Below, piece after piece: positions 63,674-64,000 of a stretch of 64,000 nt of DNA. Source of the DNA: Azolla caroliniana (taxonomy: Eukaryota; Polypodiophyta); contig JBHGNT010000005.1 in assembly GCA_043228905.1 (NCBI GenBank), positions 16,244,001 through 16,308,000 of the forward strand. Reading direction: 5' to 3'. Position numbers and translations under genes: made by a program. How positions within the stretch are numbered: position 1 is the stretch's first letter; every line of letters begins with the position of its first letter. The notes under the pieces are model-generated. The model saw only the letters and a program-made list of their open reading frames with translations. It was not told the DNA's origin and ran no database searches.

Positions 63674-64000
63674 TGTTGGAATTACGGTCCCTTCGGATGG
63701 GATGGTCGGATGTCGGAGATGAATGCCGACAAGCCCGGTTTCGGTTTCGGAACCGGATGAGGAAGACCCCGACTTCGGAGTCGGATGACGAATGTACCCG
63801 GAGAGCGATCCGAATGCAGGGACATATCCGTGAATATGTCTGCTATGGGCCCCTGAGGCTATAGTTGTAAATAGCCCCAAAGTCATATATGTATAAATAT
63901 GACTTAGGGCAAACTGTTTTAGTGTTGCTTATCATTTTTCTGTTTTTCCACTCAAGAGGAGTGAAGAGGAAGCAGCCGTGAGAGAGAGAGAGATAGAGCG
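63674..64000 (+). repeat. 3' LTR of copia-4 (cut by window end)
   Basis: Identical to 58953-59279 except for one C/T difference at about 63781 versus 59060. Confidence 0.95.

Larger units (their letters stand above)
58953..64000 (+). mobile_element. Young, apparently intact Ty1/copia retrotransposon (copia-4)
   Basis: 5' LTR 58953-59559 (607 bp), primer site TGGTATCAGAGC 59563-59574 (initiator-Met tRNA), one uninterrupted gag-pol ORF, polypurine tract GAAGGGGGAG at 63662-63671, and 3' LTR from 63674 to the window end. Over the 327 LTR bases visible in both copies I count one difference. The right target duplication is outside the window; the left flank is CTAGC. Solo LTRs of this family occur at 6168 and 28344 and a decayed relative is copia-2. 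Confidence 0.95.

Overview
This window looks like nuclear DNA of a land plant with a large, retrotransposon-rich genome. The evidence is one multi-exon host gene with GT-AG introns, which encodes a peroxisomal acyl-CoA oxidase of the plant ACX1 type (40613-47625, 14 exons, 667 residues, C-terminal SRM peroxisome signal). It sits in a sea of nested LTR retrotransposons whose primer sites match plant initiator-Met tRNA. I cannot fix the species. I see no rRNA gene, credible tRNA gene, CRISPR array or bacterial-type operon.

Layout, left to right. 1-12303: a Ty3/gypsy element of the Tat/Athila-like type (gypsy-1, + strand) with broken gag-pol and an extra third ORF after integrase. Three later insertions sit in it: a small LTR unit (202-917), a copia solo LTR (6168-6906), and a young gag-only element (8260-11853). 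12304-23210: an older minus-strand gypsy element (element D) with a 2.2-kb LTR full of ~108-bp repeats, split by copia-1 (12993-19059, TSD CCATC). 23211-26224: scraps of copia gag, L1-like ORF1, gypsy integrase and LINE. 26225-38895: minus-strand copia-3, whose 3' LTR holds copia-2 (26249-32472, TSD TAATG) and whose body holds two solo LTRs. 38896-47625: a quiet spacer and the acyl-CoA oxidase gene, with a LINE reverse-transcriptase scrap in its largest intron. 47626-51490: AT-rich intergenic DNA with a pogo/Tigger-like transposase scrap, a gag scrap and an LTR scrap. 51495-53118: the 3' end of an integrase-bearing relative of the gag-only element. 53119-58952: gypsy-2 (minus), with a longer third ORF of about 1,130 codons. 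58953-64000: copia-4, apparently intact and very young (1357-codon ORF, LTRs differing at one visible base), running off the window.

Main discovery candidates. (1) LTRs from at least three unrelated-looking families carry a tRNA-like module (Pol III A-box and B-box 43-44 nt apart, seven copies), always antisense to the LTR's own predicted transcription; this resembles in principle the 5S-carrying Cassandra elements. (2) One of these LTR families has dense perfect heat-shock elements directly upstream of a TATA box, suggesting an ONSEN-like heat-responsive retrotransposon. (3) Gypsy-1 and gypsy-2 share an extra ORF of unknown function. (4) A gag-only element with nearly identical LTRs sits in the same window as an integrase-bearing relative, which suggests mobilisation in trans.
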